Source: Paenibacillus tepidiphilus (GTDB taxonomy: Bacteria; Bacillota; Bacilli; Paenibacillales; Paenibacillaceae). From it: DNA of 64,000 nucleotides. Both the position numbers and the translations under genes were made by a program. The notes beneath the pieces are model-generated. The model saw only the letters and a program-made list of their open reading frames with translations. It was not told the DNA's origin and ran no database searches. The stretch covers positions 124,001-188,000 of the forward strand of contig NZ_VWRQ01000008.1 of assembly GCF_008635795.1 (NCBI RefSeq). The letters run 5' to 3'. Position 1 is the stretch's first letter. Every line of letters begins with the position of its first letter. Below are positions 36,768-45,013 of this stretch, one piece after another.

Positions 36768-37834
36768 AGCAGCTGATCAACGCATTTGCGGCGATTGTAA
36801 TCGTCGCCTTCGGACTGATGTATCTGGGCTCCAGGCTGAATTCCGCCGAGGGCTATACCGGCGGTAACACGCTGACCATCTACAACTGGGGCGATTATAT
36901 CGAGCCTGAGCTGCTGGAGCAGTTTGAGGAAGAGACCGGCATTACAGTCATTTACCAGACCTTCGATTCCAATGAGGCCATGCTGACGAAGGTGGAGCAG
37001 GGCGGCACAACCTTTGATGTCGTAGTGCCTTCCGATTATGCTATTGCCAAGATGCGGGAGGAGGATCTGCTTCTGCCGCTCGACCACAGCAAGATTCCGA
37101 ATCTGGCCAATATCGACTCCCGGTTCATGGACCTGTCGTTCGATCCCGGGAACCAGTATTCGGTGCCGTATTTCTGGGGGACGGTCGGCATTATCTTCAA
37201 CCCCGAGATGACTGAAGACCTGGATTTCAGCAGCTGGGATTCCCTGTGGGACAGCCGGCTGAAGAACAATATCATGCTGGTCGACGGTGCCCGCGAAGTG
37301 ATGGGCATGGCGCTGAACAGCCTGCACTATTCGGTGAACGATACGGACGAAGCCCACCTGCAGGAAGCGCTGGCCAAGCTGAACCGCCTCTCTCCGAACA
37401 TCAAGGCAATCGTCGGGGACGAGATCAAGATGCTGCTGGCCAATGAAGAGGCCGCCGTCGGCATCGTCTGGTCCGGCGACGCATCGGAGATTATGGACGA
37501 GAACGACAAACTGGATTATATCGTGCCGGAGGAAGGCTCGAACAAATGGTTCGACAACATGGTCATCCCGCGCACGGCGGCCAATGTGGAAGGCGCACAT
37601 AAATTCATCGACTTCATGCTCCGCCCTGACGTCGCTGCCAAGAACGCCGAATACGTCGGCTACTCTACGCCGAACGTTCCGGCACTGGCGCTGCTGCCGG
37701 AGGACATCTCCGGCGATGAGCGGTTCTACCCGCCCGCCGAGATCACCGACCGGCTGGAGGTCTATGACAACCTCGGCAAGCGGATGCTCGCCCATTATAA
37801 CGAGCTATTCCTGAAGTTTAAGATGAATAAATAG
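36764..37834 (+). CDS. potD: Spermidine/putrescine-binding protein, membrane-anchored
   Basis: A 356-residue polyamine-binding protein: TIYNWGDYIEPELLEQFEEE at the mature N-terminus, VVPSDYAIAKM, VPYFWGTVGIIFNPEM and IVWSGDASEIM are typical PotD segments. The N-terminal hydrophobic helix (about residues 7-22) lacks the lipobox Cys found in most Gram-positive binding proteins, and no clear signal peptidase site follows, so an uncleaved anchor is likely. Overlapping starts place it in the potABCD operon, closed by a terminator. Confidence 0.94.
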   Translation: MKQLINAFAAIVIVAFGLMYLGSRLNSAEGYTGGNTLTIYNWGDYIEPELLEQFEEETGITVIYQTFDSNEAMLTKVEQGGTTFDVVVPSDYAIAKMREEDLLLPLDHSKIPNLANIDSRFMDLSFDPGNQYSVPYFWGTVGIIFNPEMTEDLDFSSWDSLWDSRLKNNIMLVDGAREVMGMALNSLHYSVNDTDEAHLQEALAKLNRLSPNIKAIVGDEIKMLLANEEAAVGIVWSGDASEIMDENDKLDYIVPEEGSNKWFDNMVIPRTAANVEGAHKFIDFMLRPDVAAKNAEYVGYSTPNVPALALLPEDISGDERFYPPAEITDRLEVYDNLGKRMLAHYNELFLKFKMNK

Positions 37835-37844
37835 TATGAGAGCG

Positions 37845-37879
37845 AGGCGCTTGTCCCTGTCGGGGATGGGCGCCTTTTT
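37845..37879 (+). terminator. Terminator after potD
   Basis: AGGCGC pairs with GCGCCT around an inner TCCC/GGGGA stem, followed by TTTTT. Confidence 0.85.
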
Positions 37880-38029
37880 GTGGCGCGGGGTTATGGGGCA
37901 CGGGTGGGCTTACTACCTTATTGCTCTTGTTTACGGCTCGTGTCCCGTGATCCAACCGCCCGTTAGTCAGCCCGCTTCAACCCACCCGCAAGGCGCCACG
38001 TCCAGCCGTCAATATTCATCCCCGGTAAA

Positions 38030-38570
38030 CCACCCCAGTAACTAACCAGCCACCAAATCACCCAATTAACTAACCAGCCACCAAATCACCCAATTAACTA
38101 ACCAGCCACCAAACCACCAAACCACCAAACCACCAAACCACCAAACCACCAAACCACCAAACCACCAAACCACGAACTAGCCAACCAGCCAACTACGAAC
38201 CAACCAGCCAATCACCAGCATTAAATCATTCAACCAACCACCCAACCGCCCCACCGACCACCCCAACTAACAACCCACCAACCGCCCCACCGACCACCCC
38301 AACTAACAACCCACCAACCACCCAACCGCCCCACCGACCACCCCAACTAACAACCCACCAACCCAACCAACCCACGGACCGACCCACCGACCGACCCACC
38401 CACCAACCGACCCACCGACCCACCGACCCACCGACCCACCGACCGAATCACCAACCGACCCACCCACCCACCCACCCACACCAACCACTCAAATAACTAA
38501 CTAATCATTAAATCACTTCTATTGAACCGTTCCATCACCTCACCTCACCTCACCTCACCAAATCCCTCAT
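38030..38570. repeat. CCA-based low-complexity repeat island
   Basis: About 540 bp made almost only of A and C on the plus strand. Distinct blocks: 28-bp units (38042-38097 plus a partial third); eight CCACCAAA units (38106-38169); three 36-bp units (38242-38277, 38278-38313, 38322-38357); GACCCACC units of 8 bp (about 38381-38450); CCCA runs (38459-38480); CACCT units (38536-38558). A leftward frame of Trp/Val/Gly repeats is only a by-product. The flanks 37880-38030 and 38570-38720 are also poor in G. No gene is seen. Confidence 0.9.
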
Positions 38571-38726
38571 CCTACCGCCGTGCCAATCCACCCGTCAAAT
38601 CACCTCTATCTACTCGTCCATAACGTTCCACCAAACGACAATAAATCCCCCATCCAAGCGTCCCATCAACTCGCTCCCTCTTATCCCCTCCTCCTACCGT
38701 AAGTTGCCCGACCTAATTGGATTTTC

Positions 38727-38899
38727 GCAAACTAAATACAACAAAAACACGGCAAAACAGAATCTAAGTGGATAACAGCACACTAATCCGGCCTTTTTTG
38801 AGACTGTGGGGTCAAAACCCCGAAATTAGTTTGCTCATTTCCACTTAGACTCAGAAAATCCGCAATAAAGCTGAAATTAGTTTGCGATTATCCACTTAG
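38727..38899. repeat. Dispersed motif pair GCAAACTAAAT / CTAAGTGGATAA in both orientations
   Basis: GCAAACTAAAT (38727) with CTAAGTGGATAA (38764) appears in one orientation. GAAATTAGTTTGC (38822 and 38873) with TTTCCACTTAG (38838) or ATTATCCACTTAG (38887) appears in the other. The pairing looks like a short interspersed repeat family. Confidence 0.6.
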
Positions 38900-39090
38900 C
38901 ACACGCGGAGACATCAACCGCCAAGTTCCATCCACTTAGCACACGCGGAGATATCAACCGCCAAGTTCCATCCACTTAGCACACGCGGAGATATCAACCG
39001 CCAAGTTCCATCCACTTAGCACACGCGGAGATACCAACCGGCAAGTCCCATCCACTTAGCTCACGCGAGGAAACCAACCGCCAAGTCCCA
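38891..39090. repeat. Five 40-bp direct tandem repeats
   Basis: Units start at 38891, 38931, 38971, 39011 and 39051 and begin TCCACTTAGCACACGCGGAG. The middle units are identical; the last two diverge. A further TTATCCACTTAGC lies at about 39097. There are no spacers and 40 is not a multiple of 3, so it is neither CRISPR nor coding. Confidence 0.92.
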
Positions 39091-39140
39091 GCAGATTATC
39101 CACTTAGCAATTGCAACGAAGTCGTACGCAAAGAGAGATA

Positions 39141-39782
39141 TTAGCTGAAATACTGCAGTACCCCATGGACCAGCTCGTAACTGACAATACGCTCGCCGCT
39201 GCCACGCTGGGCAGGCCGGAGCCAGCCTTTTGCGCATAAGTCGCGAAGGGTGCGGACCGCCGGTTTATAGTCCATGGAAAAATGCTGCTTAACGTCTATC
39301 GGGCGGATTGGCCGTGCCAACCGGATAGCCAGACGGATCGTCTCTTGTTCCATCAGAACAGCCTGCGAAACCGGTGCGCGCGAAGGCTCATAGCGGCTAA
39401 TCACCATGCGCAGCAGATGAATACATTGGTCCGGCTGCTGTTCCACATCATCGTAGGCAAATGAAACGACATGATACCCCATAGCGTACAGGAAGGTTTC
39501 ACGGTTCAGCTCATTGCTGTACTTCCTTCTGTCCATATCGCGTACATGTGTGGCATATCCTTTTATCTCAATCAGCAGCCTGATGTAGCCGGGGAGCCAG
39601 GCGAAGTCGGCAAAATAGGATCGCCCCCGCCAATCGGCCACCTCATATTCAGGGTGAAGCTCATCAAAATGTCCCCTGAGCGGCCACCAGACATTGCGCA
39701 GAAACAGTGTCTCCGCATGCCGCTGTCCCCGCATTAATCTGTCCCTCCGCTCGCCGGCGGCTCTTGCGGCAATATGCCGCAA
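39141..39782 (-). CDS. Endonuclease-like protein (PD-(D/E)XK fold) with C-terminal winged helix
   Basis: A protein of about 213 residues. The core FADFAWLPGYIRLLIEIKG has an Asp and an Ile-Glu-Ile-Lys spaced as in PD-(D/E)XK nucleases of the DUF559/Vsr type. The last 70 residues look like a winged helix (PIDVKQHFSMDYKPAVRTLR then DLCAKGWLRPA). The listed start is TTG 39782. However, the frame continues to a CTG at 39815 preceded by GGGAGGGG at 6 nt, giving VFEAAHEQFI as a sensible N-terminal extension. No methylase or partner is adjacent, so a restriction role is not supported. The nuclease activity is inferred. Confidence 0.7.
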   Translation of the reverse strand: MRHIAARAAGERRDRLMRGQRHAETLFLRNVWWPLRGHFDELHPEYEVADWRGRSYFADFAWLPGYIRLLIEIKGYATHVRDMDRRKYSNELNRETFLYAMGYHVVSFAYDDVEQQPDQCIHLLRMVISRYEPSRAPVSQAVLMEQETIRLAIRLARPIRPIDVKQHFSMDYKPAVRTLRDLCAKGWLRPAQRGSGERIVSYELVHGVLQYFS

Positions 39783-39835
39783 AATAAATTGTTCATGTGC
39801 AGCTTCAAATACCAGTGTAATCCCCTCCCGAAAAA

Positions 39836-39880
39836 TGAAAAAACGCCCCGGCTCCCCTTAAGGGGAACCGGGACGTTCTT
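39836..39880 (-). terminator. Terminator of the methyltransferase gene
   Basis: On the minus strand AACGTCCCGGTTCCCC pairs with GGGGAGCCGGGGCGTT, followed by TTTT. It ends about 7 bp before the Shine-Dalgarno of the next leftward gene. Confidence 0.88.
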
Positions 39881-39971
39881 CGTCACGCGATACATTAAGT
39901 ATAGACTAAAGCCATTAGGATAACCAGCACCGGGCCGTTATTCCTTGTAACTGAGAGGGCTCCTTAGCTCC

Positions 39972-40799
39972 TTACCCCTTCACCCCGACACGCATACGGT
40001 AGCTGGCCATGAGCGGCAGCGTCCTTCCGGCAAAATAGGCTTCCACCTCGGCCGAGAAAGCCTCGATTACCGGGGAAAGTCTGGCCGGGTCCAGCTTCAA
40101 TACAGTCTGGATACCGCCTTGGCTGAGCATCAGGCCAATGAAGCGCTCCGCATCGCAGATTTCCGTATTGTGAAACACAATTTCCCGGACAAAAGCGAAC
40201 TCCCCGCTTTCTTGGATGCGTGCCAAATGCCCCTCCTTATTCCATTTGAAGGCATGGTCCGTTTCGGGCTGCAGCTCGGCAATTATACGGTTGGCGTCTT
40301 CAATCAGCCGGTTGTAGCCGGCTTCCAGATGTGGAACCAGCACCAGCGGCCAATCACAGTCATAGGCGGCGAAGATGCCACCGGAGCGCAGGCAACGTGC
40401 GAATTCGCGGAGGGTGCTTACCGGCTCCATCCAGTGGAAGGACTGCGAGCAGGTGATGATATCTACACTGGAGGAAGGGAAGGGGAGTTCATTGGAGAAG
40501 CCTTCCGCAAATGACACGTTGCCGGCTGCAGGCGTAAGCCGCTGTAACTTCGCTTGGGCTGTGCTGCGCATATCCGGATTCGGCTCAACGCCGACTACCG
40601 TATCGGCAGCATCCTTCCAGAGCAGCGTGGACAAGCCTGTTCCACAGCCTACATCGGCTACGAAAGAAGGGCGACGGCCCAAATAATTGCCCAGCAGCTC
40701 GGTGACGAGCAAGGGGGCTTCCGGGCGGAAGCGGTCGTAGTCGTCTGCGTATCCGAGAAAACGGTCGATATTGGCTTTACTGTTGCCTGCAGGAATCAC
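39972..40799 (-). CDS. Class I SAM-dependent methyltransferase
   Basis: A 275-residue methyltransferase. Motif I VADVGCGTGLSTLLW, motif II region VVGVEPNPDMRSTA, and post-motif SVDIITCSQSFHWM, close to the ubiE/TAM-like group. GTG 40799 follows GAGGAGGAGATCAA; the longer frame to 40874 has no site. The substrate is unknown. It lies about 200 bp downstream of mqnD with a terminator between, so it is a separate transcript, although a role in quinone methylation cannot be excluded. Confidence 0.9.
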   Translation of the reverse strand: MIPAGNSKANIDRFLGYADDYDRFRPEAPLLVTELLGNYLGRRPSFVADVGCGTGLSTLLWKDAADTVVGVEPNPDMRSTAQAKLQRLTPAAGNVSFAEGFSNELPFPSSSVDIITCSQSFHWMEPVSTLREFARCLRSGGIFAAYDCDWPLVLVPHLEAGYNRLIEDANRIIAELQPETDHAFKWNKEGHLARIQESGEFAFVREIVFHNTEICDAERFIGLMLSQGGIQTVLKLDPARLSPVIEAFSAEVEAYFAGRTLPLMASYRMRVGVKG

Positions 40800-40883
40800 T
40801 TGATCTCCTCCTCTAATGAATTGGCGGCAGCCATTTGGAACGTGGCGGCCTTGCACAGGGTTGCTAGGATTCATTGTAAACCG

Positions 40884-40927
40884 AAAACAGCCCCGCCGTC
40901 ACGGAAGGAGGTAACGGCAGAGCTGTT
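40884..40927 (-). terminator. Terminator after mqnD
   Basis: On the minus strand AACAGCTCTGCCGTTAC and GTGACGGCGGGGCTGTT form an imperfect stem, followed by TTTTC. Confidence 0.75.
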
Positions 40928-40998
40928 CATTAAATACCGGCATGCAGCCACGCTGCATGTAAAGTTAAACCATAGCCCTGGTAGTGGACGACTCCGGC

Positions 40999-41850
40999 CT
41001 ACCGCAGCAGTGCGGGGTCTACCGGAGGCACGAGGCCTTCGGCGGCAGCCCGCTTCAGCAGGGCAGTGATGGCAGCGTAGCCGTCCTCACCCAGATCCCG
41101 CGAGAACTCGTTCACATACAGGTCGATATGCGACTTGGCCACCTCCGGCTCCAGCTCCTGGGCATGACTCAGTACATAATCGCGGCAGTCATTCGGATGC
41201 GCCCAGGCATGCTCCAGGGAGCTGCGGATCCAGCCGGACAGTTTCTCGTGATCCAGATCGCGGCGGGCGACGATGGCTCCCAGCGGGATCGGCAGCCCGG
41301 TGTCGCTCTCCCACCAGCTGCCAAGGTCGGCCAGCATCTGCAGGCTGTAATTGGCGTAGGTGAAGCGGGCTTCGTGGATGACCAGCCCGGCATCGATCAG
41401 CCCGTCGCGGACGGCGGGCATAATCTCGTCGAACGGCATGACCACAATCTCCGCCGGGCCTTCAGGCACCTGCTGGGCGGCCCACAGCCGGAAGAGCAGA
41501 TAGGCGGTGGAGCGCTCGCTGGGCACGGCAATCCGCTTGCCGGATAGTCCGGCGGGGCGTTTGATTGCGCCCTCGCCTTTGCGCGTCAACACCAGCGGAC
41601 CGCAGCCGCGCCCCAGGGCGCCGCCGCAGGGCAGCAGCTTGTACTCTTCCAGCACCCACGGGAGTGCGGCATAGGAAATCTTGAGCACCTCCGGTCCCGT
41701 ACCGCTTGCGGCGAGGCCGTTGGTGATGTCGATATCGGCATAGGTTACATTCAGCTTCGGTGCGCCCGGCACCAGGCCGTGCACCCAGGCATGAAAGATA
41801 AATGTATCATTAGGACATGGGGAGAAAGCAATGTTCAGCTCGGCAGTCAT
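40999..41850 (-). CDS. mqnD: 1,4-dihydroxy-6-naphthoate synthase
   Basis: A 283-residue enzyme of the futalosine menaquinone route that converts cyclic de-hypoxanthine futalosine to 1,4-dihydroxy-6-naphthoate. Family motifs: IAFSPCPNDTFIFHAWVHG at the N-terminus, DIDITNGLAASGTGPEVLKI, and VPSERSTAYLLFRLW. GGAGGTGCTCTGA precedes the ATG, which directly follows the mqnB stop, so the two are co-translated. The other mqn genes (mqnA, mqnC, mqnE) are not in this window. Confidence 0.96.
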   Translation of the reverse strand: MTAELNIAFSPCPNDTFIFHAWVHGLVPGAPKLNVTYADIDITNGLAASGTGPEVLKISYAALPWVLEEYKLLPCGGALGRGCGPLVLTRKGEGAIKRPAGLSGKRIAVPSERSTAYLLFRLWAAQQVPEGPAEIVVMPFDEIMPAVRDGLIDAGLVIHEARFTYANYSLQMLADLGSWWESDTGLPIPLGAIVARRDLDHEKLSGWIRSSLEHAWAHPNDCRDYVLSHAQELEPEVAKSHIDLYVNEFSRDLGEDGYAAITALLKRAAAEGLVPPVDPALLR

Positions 41851-42552
41851 TCAGAGCACCTCCTGTAATATAGCAGCTGCAGCCGTGAGGGCGTCCAGCG
41901 CTTCATTGATCTTCCACGCGTCCCGGTCGCGCGGGCCGACCGGGTTCGAAATCGCGCGCAGCTCCAGCGCCGCGATCCCGAAATGGCGGGCGGCCACGGC
42001 AACCCCGTGGCCTTCCATCGCCTCCGCCACGGCACCGGGGTGCCTGGCGGCAAGTGCGGCGGCCGTCCCGGCGGTGCCGGTCGCCGTCGCTACCGTCAGC
42101 ACGGGCCCCGTGCTGACATTCAGGCCGGCCGCTGCCAGCGCGGCCGTAAGGGTGCCCGCCGCAGGCCCGGCGGGCTCGGACACGCTGCCGAAGCCCAGCT
42201 CGGCAGCGCTGCGGAAGCCCTCCGCCGTCTCGGCCCCGAGATCGGCGGCAATCAGCTCGCTGGCGACGGCCAGCGAGCCCACGGGCGCCCGGCCGGCGAA
42301 TCCGCCGCCGATCCCGGCGCTGACGACGCAGCCGTAGGCTCCGGCTGCGAGCGCGGCGGCAGTGGCCGCCGCAGCTGCGGCGGTGCCGGCGCCCGCCGCA
42401 ATCACCTCGAAGCGGCCGTCTTCGCCCAGGCCGCGCCGTACAGCGTCCTGCTCTGCCTGGACGGCGGTCACAATCAGCACCCGCGGCCTGGCGGATGCTT
42501 CAGGCGGAGGGGCATGGCCGGTGGCCAAGCCCGGATGAGAGAATGAGTTCAT
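41851..42552 (-). CDS. mqnB: Futalosine hydrolase
   Basis: A 233-residue nucleosidase of the PNP/MTAN fold that releases hypoxanthine from futalosine. Motifs: VLIVTAVQAEQDAVRRGLG, SAGIGGGFAGRAPVGSLAVA, EAMEGHGVAVAARHFGI and LELRAISNPVGPRDRDAW. Unusually Ala-rich and high-GC in the middle. ATG 42552 follows AAGGAGG; the frame is open a further 22 codons. Adjacent to mqnD, which supports the pathway assignment. Confidence 0.94.
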   Translation of the reverse strand: MNSFSHPGLATGHAPPPEASARPRVLIVTAVQAEQDAVRRGLGEDGRFEVIAAGAGTAAAAAATAAALAAGAYGCVVSAGIGGGFAGRAPVGSLAVASELIAADLGAETAEGFRSAAELGFGSVSEPAGPAAGTLTAALAAAGLNVSTGPVLTVATATGTAGTAAALAARHPGAVAEAMEGHGVAVAARHFGIAALELRAISNPVGPRDRDAWKINEALDALTAAAAILQEVL

Positions 42553-42855
42553 TAATATGGAGCCTCCTTCATACAGGACAACGCTTCGGGAGGATGCCGC
42601 CAGACTATTCATATGCATGCAGCCCGGCTAGCTTCCGGCAAATAGCAGATAAACCTATGTAAATCAGCTTGCATCCCGAAAACGCTCACATAAATCGGTA
42701 TAACGGGCAGAAGTCTGTCCTCCGATAGCATGAAGAGCTGAGGAGGGCGGTAAGGAAACCGCTGTTACAGAGGTCTGGTTGTGCAGTTGTATCCAAAAGA
42801 ATACGCCCTTTTGCGGCTTAGGTCAAACTTGGGAGTTTAAATTTTGAACAAACGG
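42553..42855. other. Intergenic gap upstream of mqnB and mhqR
   Basis: About 300 bp between the mqnB start and the mhqR promoter. I see no credible ORF, tRNA or known RNA motif. It presumably holds the mqnB promoter on the minus strand. Confidence 0.5.
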
Positions 42856-42917
42856 TTGACAAAAGAAAGAGAGCAGGTTATATTTATCTTAACTTAAAGA
42901 TATTTAACTTAAAGATA
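42856..42917 (+). promoter_or_regulatory. mhqR promoter with two overlapping operators
   Basis: TTGACA (42856-42861), 17-bp spacer, TATATT (42879-42884). TATCTTAACTTAAAGATA (42885-42902) overlaps the start point and an overlapping copy ATATTTAACTTAAAGATA lies at 42900-42917. Both resemble the palindrome before the downstream mhqP-like gene, which supports autorepression. Confidence 0.8.
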
Positions 42918-42941
42918 AGTTTAGAGGATGGAGGGGTTGTC

Positions 42942-43412
42942 GTGAGTAGTAACTACAGTGAGCTGCTCAGCCAGACCGGCGGAGCAGCAGATGAGCAGGC
43001 GGCATCGCTTAAGCTGTTCGTGGTTTTGTCCAAAGCCTACAAGAGCCTGATGGATCAGGCGGTAAAGGATATGAAGAGCCATGGACTGGGCTCAGCCGAA
43101 TTTATGGTGCTTGAGGTGCTCTACCACCGCACCCGGATTCCGCTGCAGCAGATCGGTGAGAAGATTCTGGTTACCAGCGGAAGCATTACTTATAACATCG
43201 ACAAGCTGGAGAAGAGAGGGCTGCTCAAGCGTGTGCCATGCGATGACGACCGGCGTGTAACCTATGCGGAGATTACGGATGCCGGGCGCGAGCTGTTCGA
43301 TGATATTTTTCCCAAACATGTCGCTACCATTCACAGCATGATGGGCGGATTGAACGGTGAGGAGAAGCAGCAGGTAACCGAACTGTTAAAGAAGCTTGGC
43401 AAAGGAGTATAG
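42942..43412 (+). CDS. mhqR: MarR-family repressor (MhqR-like)
   Basis: A 156-residue winged-helix regulator. Recognition region LQQIGEKILVTSGSITYNID and wing KRVPCDDDRRVTYAEITDAG; the opening SLKLFVVLSKAYKSLMDQ resembles Bacillus MhqR. GTG 42942 follows GGAGGGG. The next three genes match DoxX, ring-cleavage dioxygenase and esterase members of the mhq regulon, which strengthens the call. MhqR-type repressors lose DNA binding on exposure to quinones or hydroquinones. One Cys is present (position about 107, RVPCDD), so thiol sensing is possible but not shown. Confidence 0.85.
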   Translation: MSSNYSELLSQTGGAADEQAASLKLFVVLSKAYKSLMDQAVKDMKSHGLGSAEFMVLEVLYHRTRIPLQQIGEKILVTSGSITYNIDKLEKRGLLKRVPCDDDRRVTYAEITDAGRELFDDIFPKHVATIHSMMGGLNGEEKQQVTELLKKLGKGV

Positions 43413-43496
43413 CGCCGGGTGAGTTCTGAAGAAGGACAGAACCCGGTGCACCTGCCGGTATGAGGTTAGAAGAGGAACGTAAATTTTTACGCCATA

Positions 43497-43514
43497 TATC
43501 TTAAGGTTAAGATA
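43497..43514 (+). promoter_or_regulatory. MhqR-type operator upstream of the DoxX gene
   Basis: TATCTTAAGGTTAAGATA has perfect 8-bp arms around GG. Its ends (TATCT and AGATA) agree with my recollection of the Bacillus MhqR box TATCTCGAATTCGAGATA. It lies 32 bp before the gene. Confidence 0.75.
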
Positions 43515-43545
43515 ATTAAATCAAAGGGAATGGAGTGTGCAGGAA

Positions 43546-43947
43546 ATGGTTAGTGTAGGATTATTATTGATGAGGCTCGTCATCGGCCTTGCTTTTATCG
43601 GTCATGGGGCGCAAAAGCTGTTCGGGTGGTTCGGAGGCTATGGCCCGAAGGGAACGGGCGGCTGGATGGAATCCATCGGCATTAAACCCGGCGTAGCAAT
43701 GGCGGTGGCTGCGGGCTTACTGGAGCTAGTCGGCGGGGCGCTGTTCACTCTGGGGCTGCTTACACCAATTGCCGCGCTGCTGATTGCGGGGGCAATGGTT
43801 GGGGCCATTGTCAAAGTACATGCGCCGAACGGATTCTGGTCTACCGCCAACGGTATTGAGTTTCCGCTAACGCTGCTCGTTGTCGCTGTAGGTGTGGCAT
43901 TGACCGGCCCCGGCGCAATTTCACTGGATGCTGTGTTGTTTAACTGA
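43546..43947 (+). CDS. mhqP: DoxX-family membrane protein (MhqP-like)
   Basis: A 133-residue membrane protein with four spans. The signature FIGHGAQKLFGWFGGYGPKG and PNGFWSTANGIEFPLTLL are typical of DoxX/DoxD proteins. ATG 43546 is preferred (site TGGAG at 10 nt); an in-frame GTG at 43537 is closer to AAAGGGAA. In Bacillus the DoxX member of the mhq regulon is linked to quinone and aldehyde stress; the biochemical role is unclear. Confidence 0.88.
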   Translation: MVSVGLLLMRLVIGLAFIGHGAQKLFGWFGGYGPKGTGGWMESIGIKPGVAMAVAAGLLELVGGALFTLGLLTPIAALLIAGAMVGAIVKVHAPNGFWSTANGIEFPLTLLVVAVGVALTGPGAISLDAVLFN

Positions 43948-44062
43948 TGTTACAAGCAAGGCTGTCCTGAGTTATGCAGGTTTGATTCTTGAACAAGTTC
44001 GTGCAATTCACGCCGGAGAATGGTCTCCGCTAATCCATACAAATTATCGGGAGGTTATTACA

Positions 44063-45013
44063 ATGACAATGCAAACCGCAGGAATTCACCATATTACCGC
44101 TTTTGTGGGAGACGTGCAGCGCAATGCTGATTTTTATGCCGGAATTCTGGGGCTGCGGCTCGTAAAAAAGACGATCAACTTCGACGCACCCGAAGTCTAC
44201 CATCTTTATTTCGGCAATGAAGCCGGTGCGCCGGGTACGATCATTACATTCTTTCCATTCTCGATGGGACGCAAGGGCCGGATCGGCGGAGGCCAGGTCG
44301 GAATCACCACATACGTGGTGCCTGTCGGCTCCTTTGGCTTCTGGGAGCAGCGTCTGGCTGCCTATGACATTCCCGTGACCAAGGTTACCCGGATCGGGGA
44401 AGACTATCTGTCCTTTGCCGACTATGACGGCTTGCGGATTGAGCTGGTGGAACGCGCTGAGGGTCCTCAGAGCGCCTGGTCCTTCGGCGGAGTGACTGCA
44501 GAGAATGCCATCAAAGGCTTCGGCGGCGCGGTGCTGTACAGCACCAACCCGGCGCATACCGCAGATACGCTTAGCCGTACACTCGGGCTGGTGCAGATCG
44601 CTGAAGGTGACGGCTATATCCGCTACCGTTCCACGGCCGATCTCGGCAACATTATTGACCTCAAGGCCGATCCGGTTCCTGAAGGAAATGGCGGCAAGGG
44701 TACTGTCCATCATATCGCCTGGCGTGCCAAGGACGATGCCGAGCAGCTCGATTGGGGCCGGCTGGTCCAGAGCCATGGCTATCAGCCGACTCCGGTTCAG
44801 GACCGTCAATACTTCAACGCCATCTACTTCCGGGAAACGGGCGGCATTCTGTTCGAGATTGCTACCGATCCTCCAGGCTTCGCACGTGATGAAGCACCGG
44901 ATGCGCTGGGCGAAGAATTGATGCTGCCAGCCTGGTATGAACCGCACCGTGCAGCGATTGAAGCCAATCTGCAGCCGTTTGAGATCCGTGAGATCGGGGT
45001 GAAGCAGGGATGA
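44063..45013 (+). CDS. mhqO: Ring-cleavage dioxygenase / glyoxalase-fold protein (MhqO-like)
   Basis: A 316-residue two-module vicinal-oxygen-chelate protein. Candidate metal ligands: His in GIHHITAFVGDV, His in GKGTVHHIAWRAKDD, Glu in GGILFEIATDPPGF. Such proteins open hydroquinone or catechol rings or add thiols. CGGGAGG precedes ATG 44063; the longer frame upstream to 43928 overlaps mhqP and is not used. Its stop overlaps the next gene (ATGA). Confidence 0.9.
   Translation: MTMQTAGIHHITAFVGDVQRNADFYAGILGLRLVKKTINFDAPEVYHLYFGNEAGAPGTIITFFPFSMGRKGRIGGGQVGITTYVVPVGSFGFWEQRLAAYDIPVTKVTRIGEDYLSFADYDGLRIELVERAEGPQSAWSFGGVTAENAIKGFGGAVLYSTNPAHTADTLSRTLGLVQIAEGDGYIRYRSTADLGNIIDLKADPVPEGNGGKGTVHHIAWRAKDDAEQLDWGRLVQSHGYQPTPVQDRQYFNAIYFRETGGILFEIATDPPGFARDEAPDALGEELMLPAWYEPHRAAIEANLQPFEIREIGVKQG

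Noticed and set aside
38226..38488. Leftward open frames coding Trp/Val/Gly repeats across the CCA island
   Set aside because: The frames exist only because the low-complexity DNA lacks stop codons. There is no ribosome site, and the repeat unit lengths (8, 28 bp) are not multiples of three.
38891..39090. Possible CRISPR array
   Set aside because: The 40-bp units are directly contiguous with no unique spacers, and no cas genes are in the window.
39141..39782. Restriction-modification system made of the endonuclease-like and methyltransferase genes
   Set aside because: The methyltransferase resembles small-molecule enzymes, lacks DNA-methylase motifs such as (D/N)PP(Y/W), and a terminator separates the genes.
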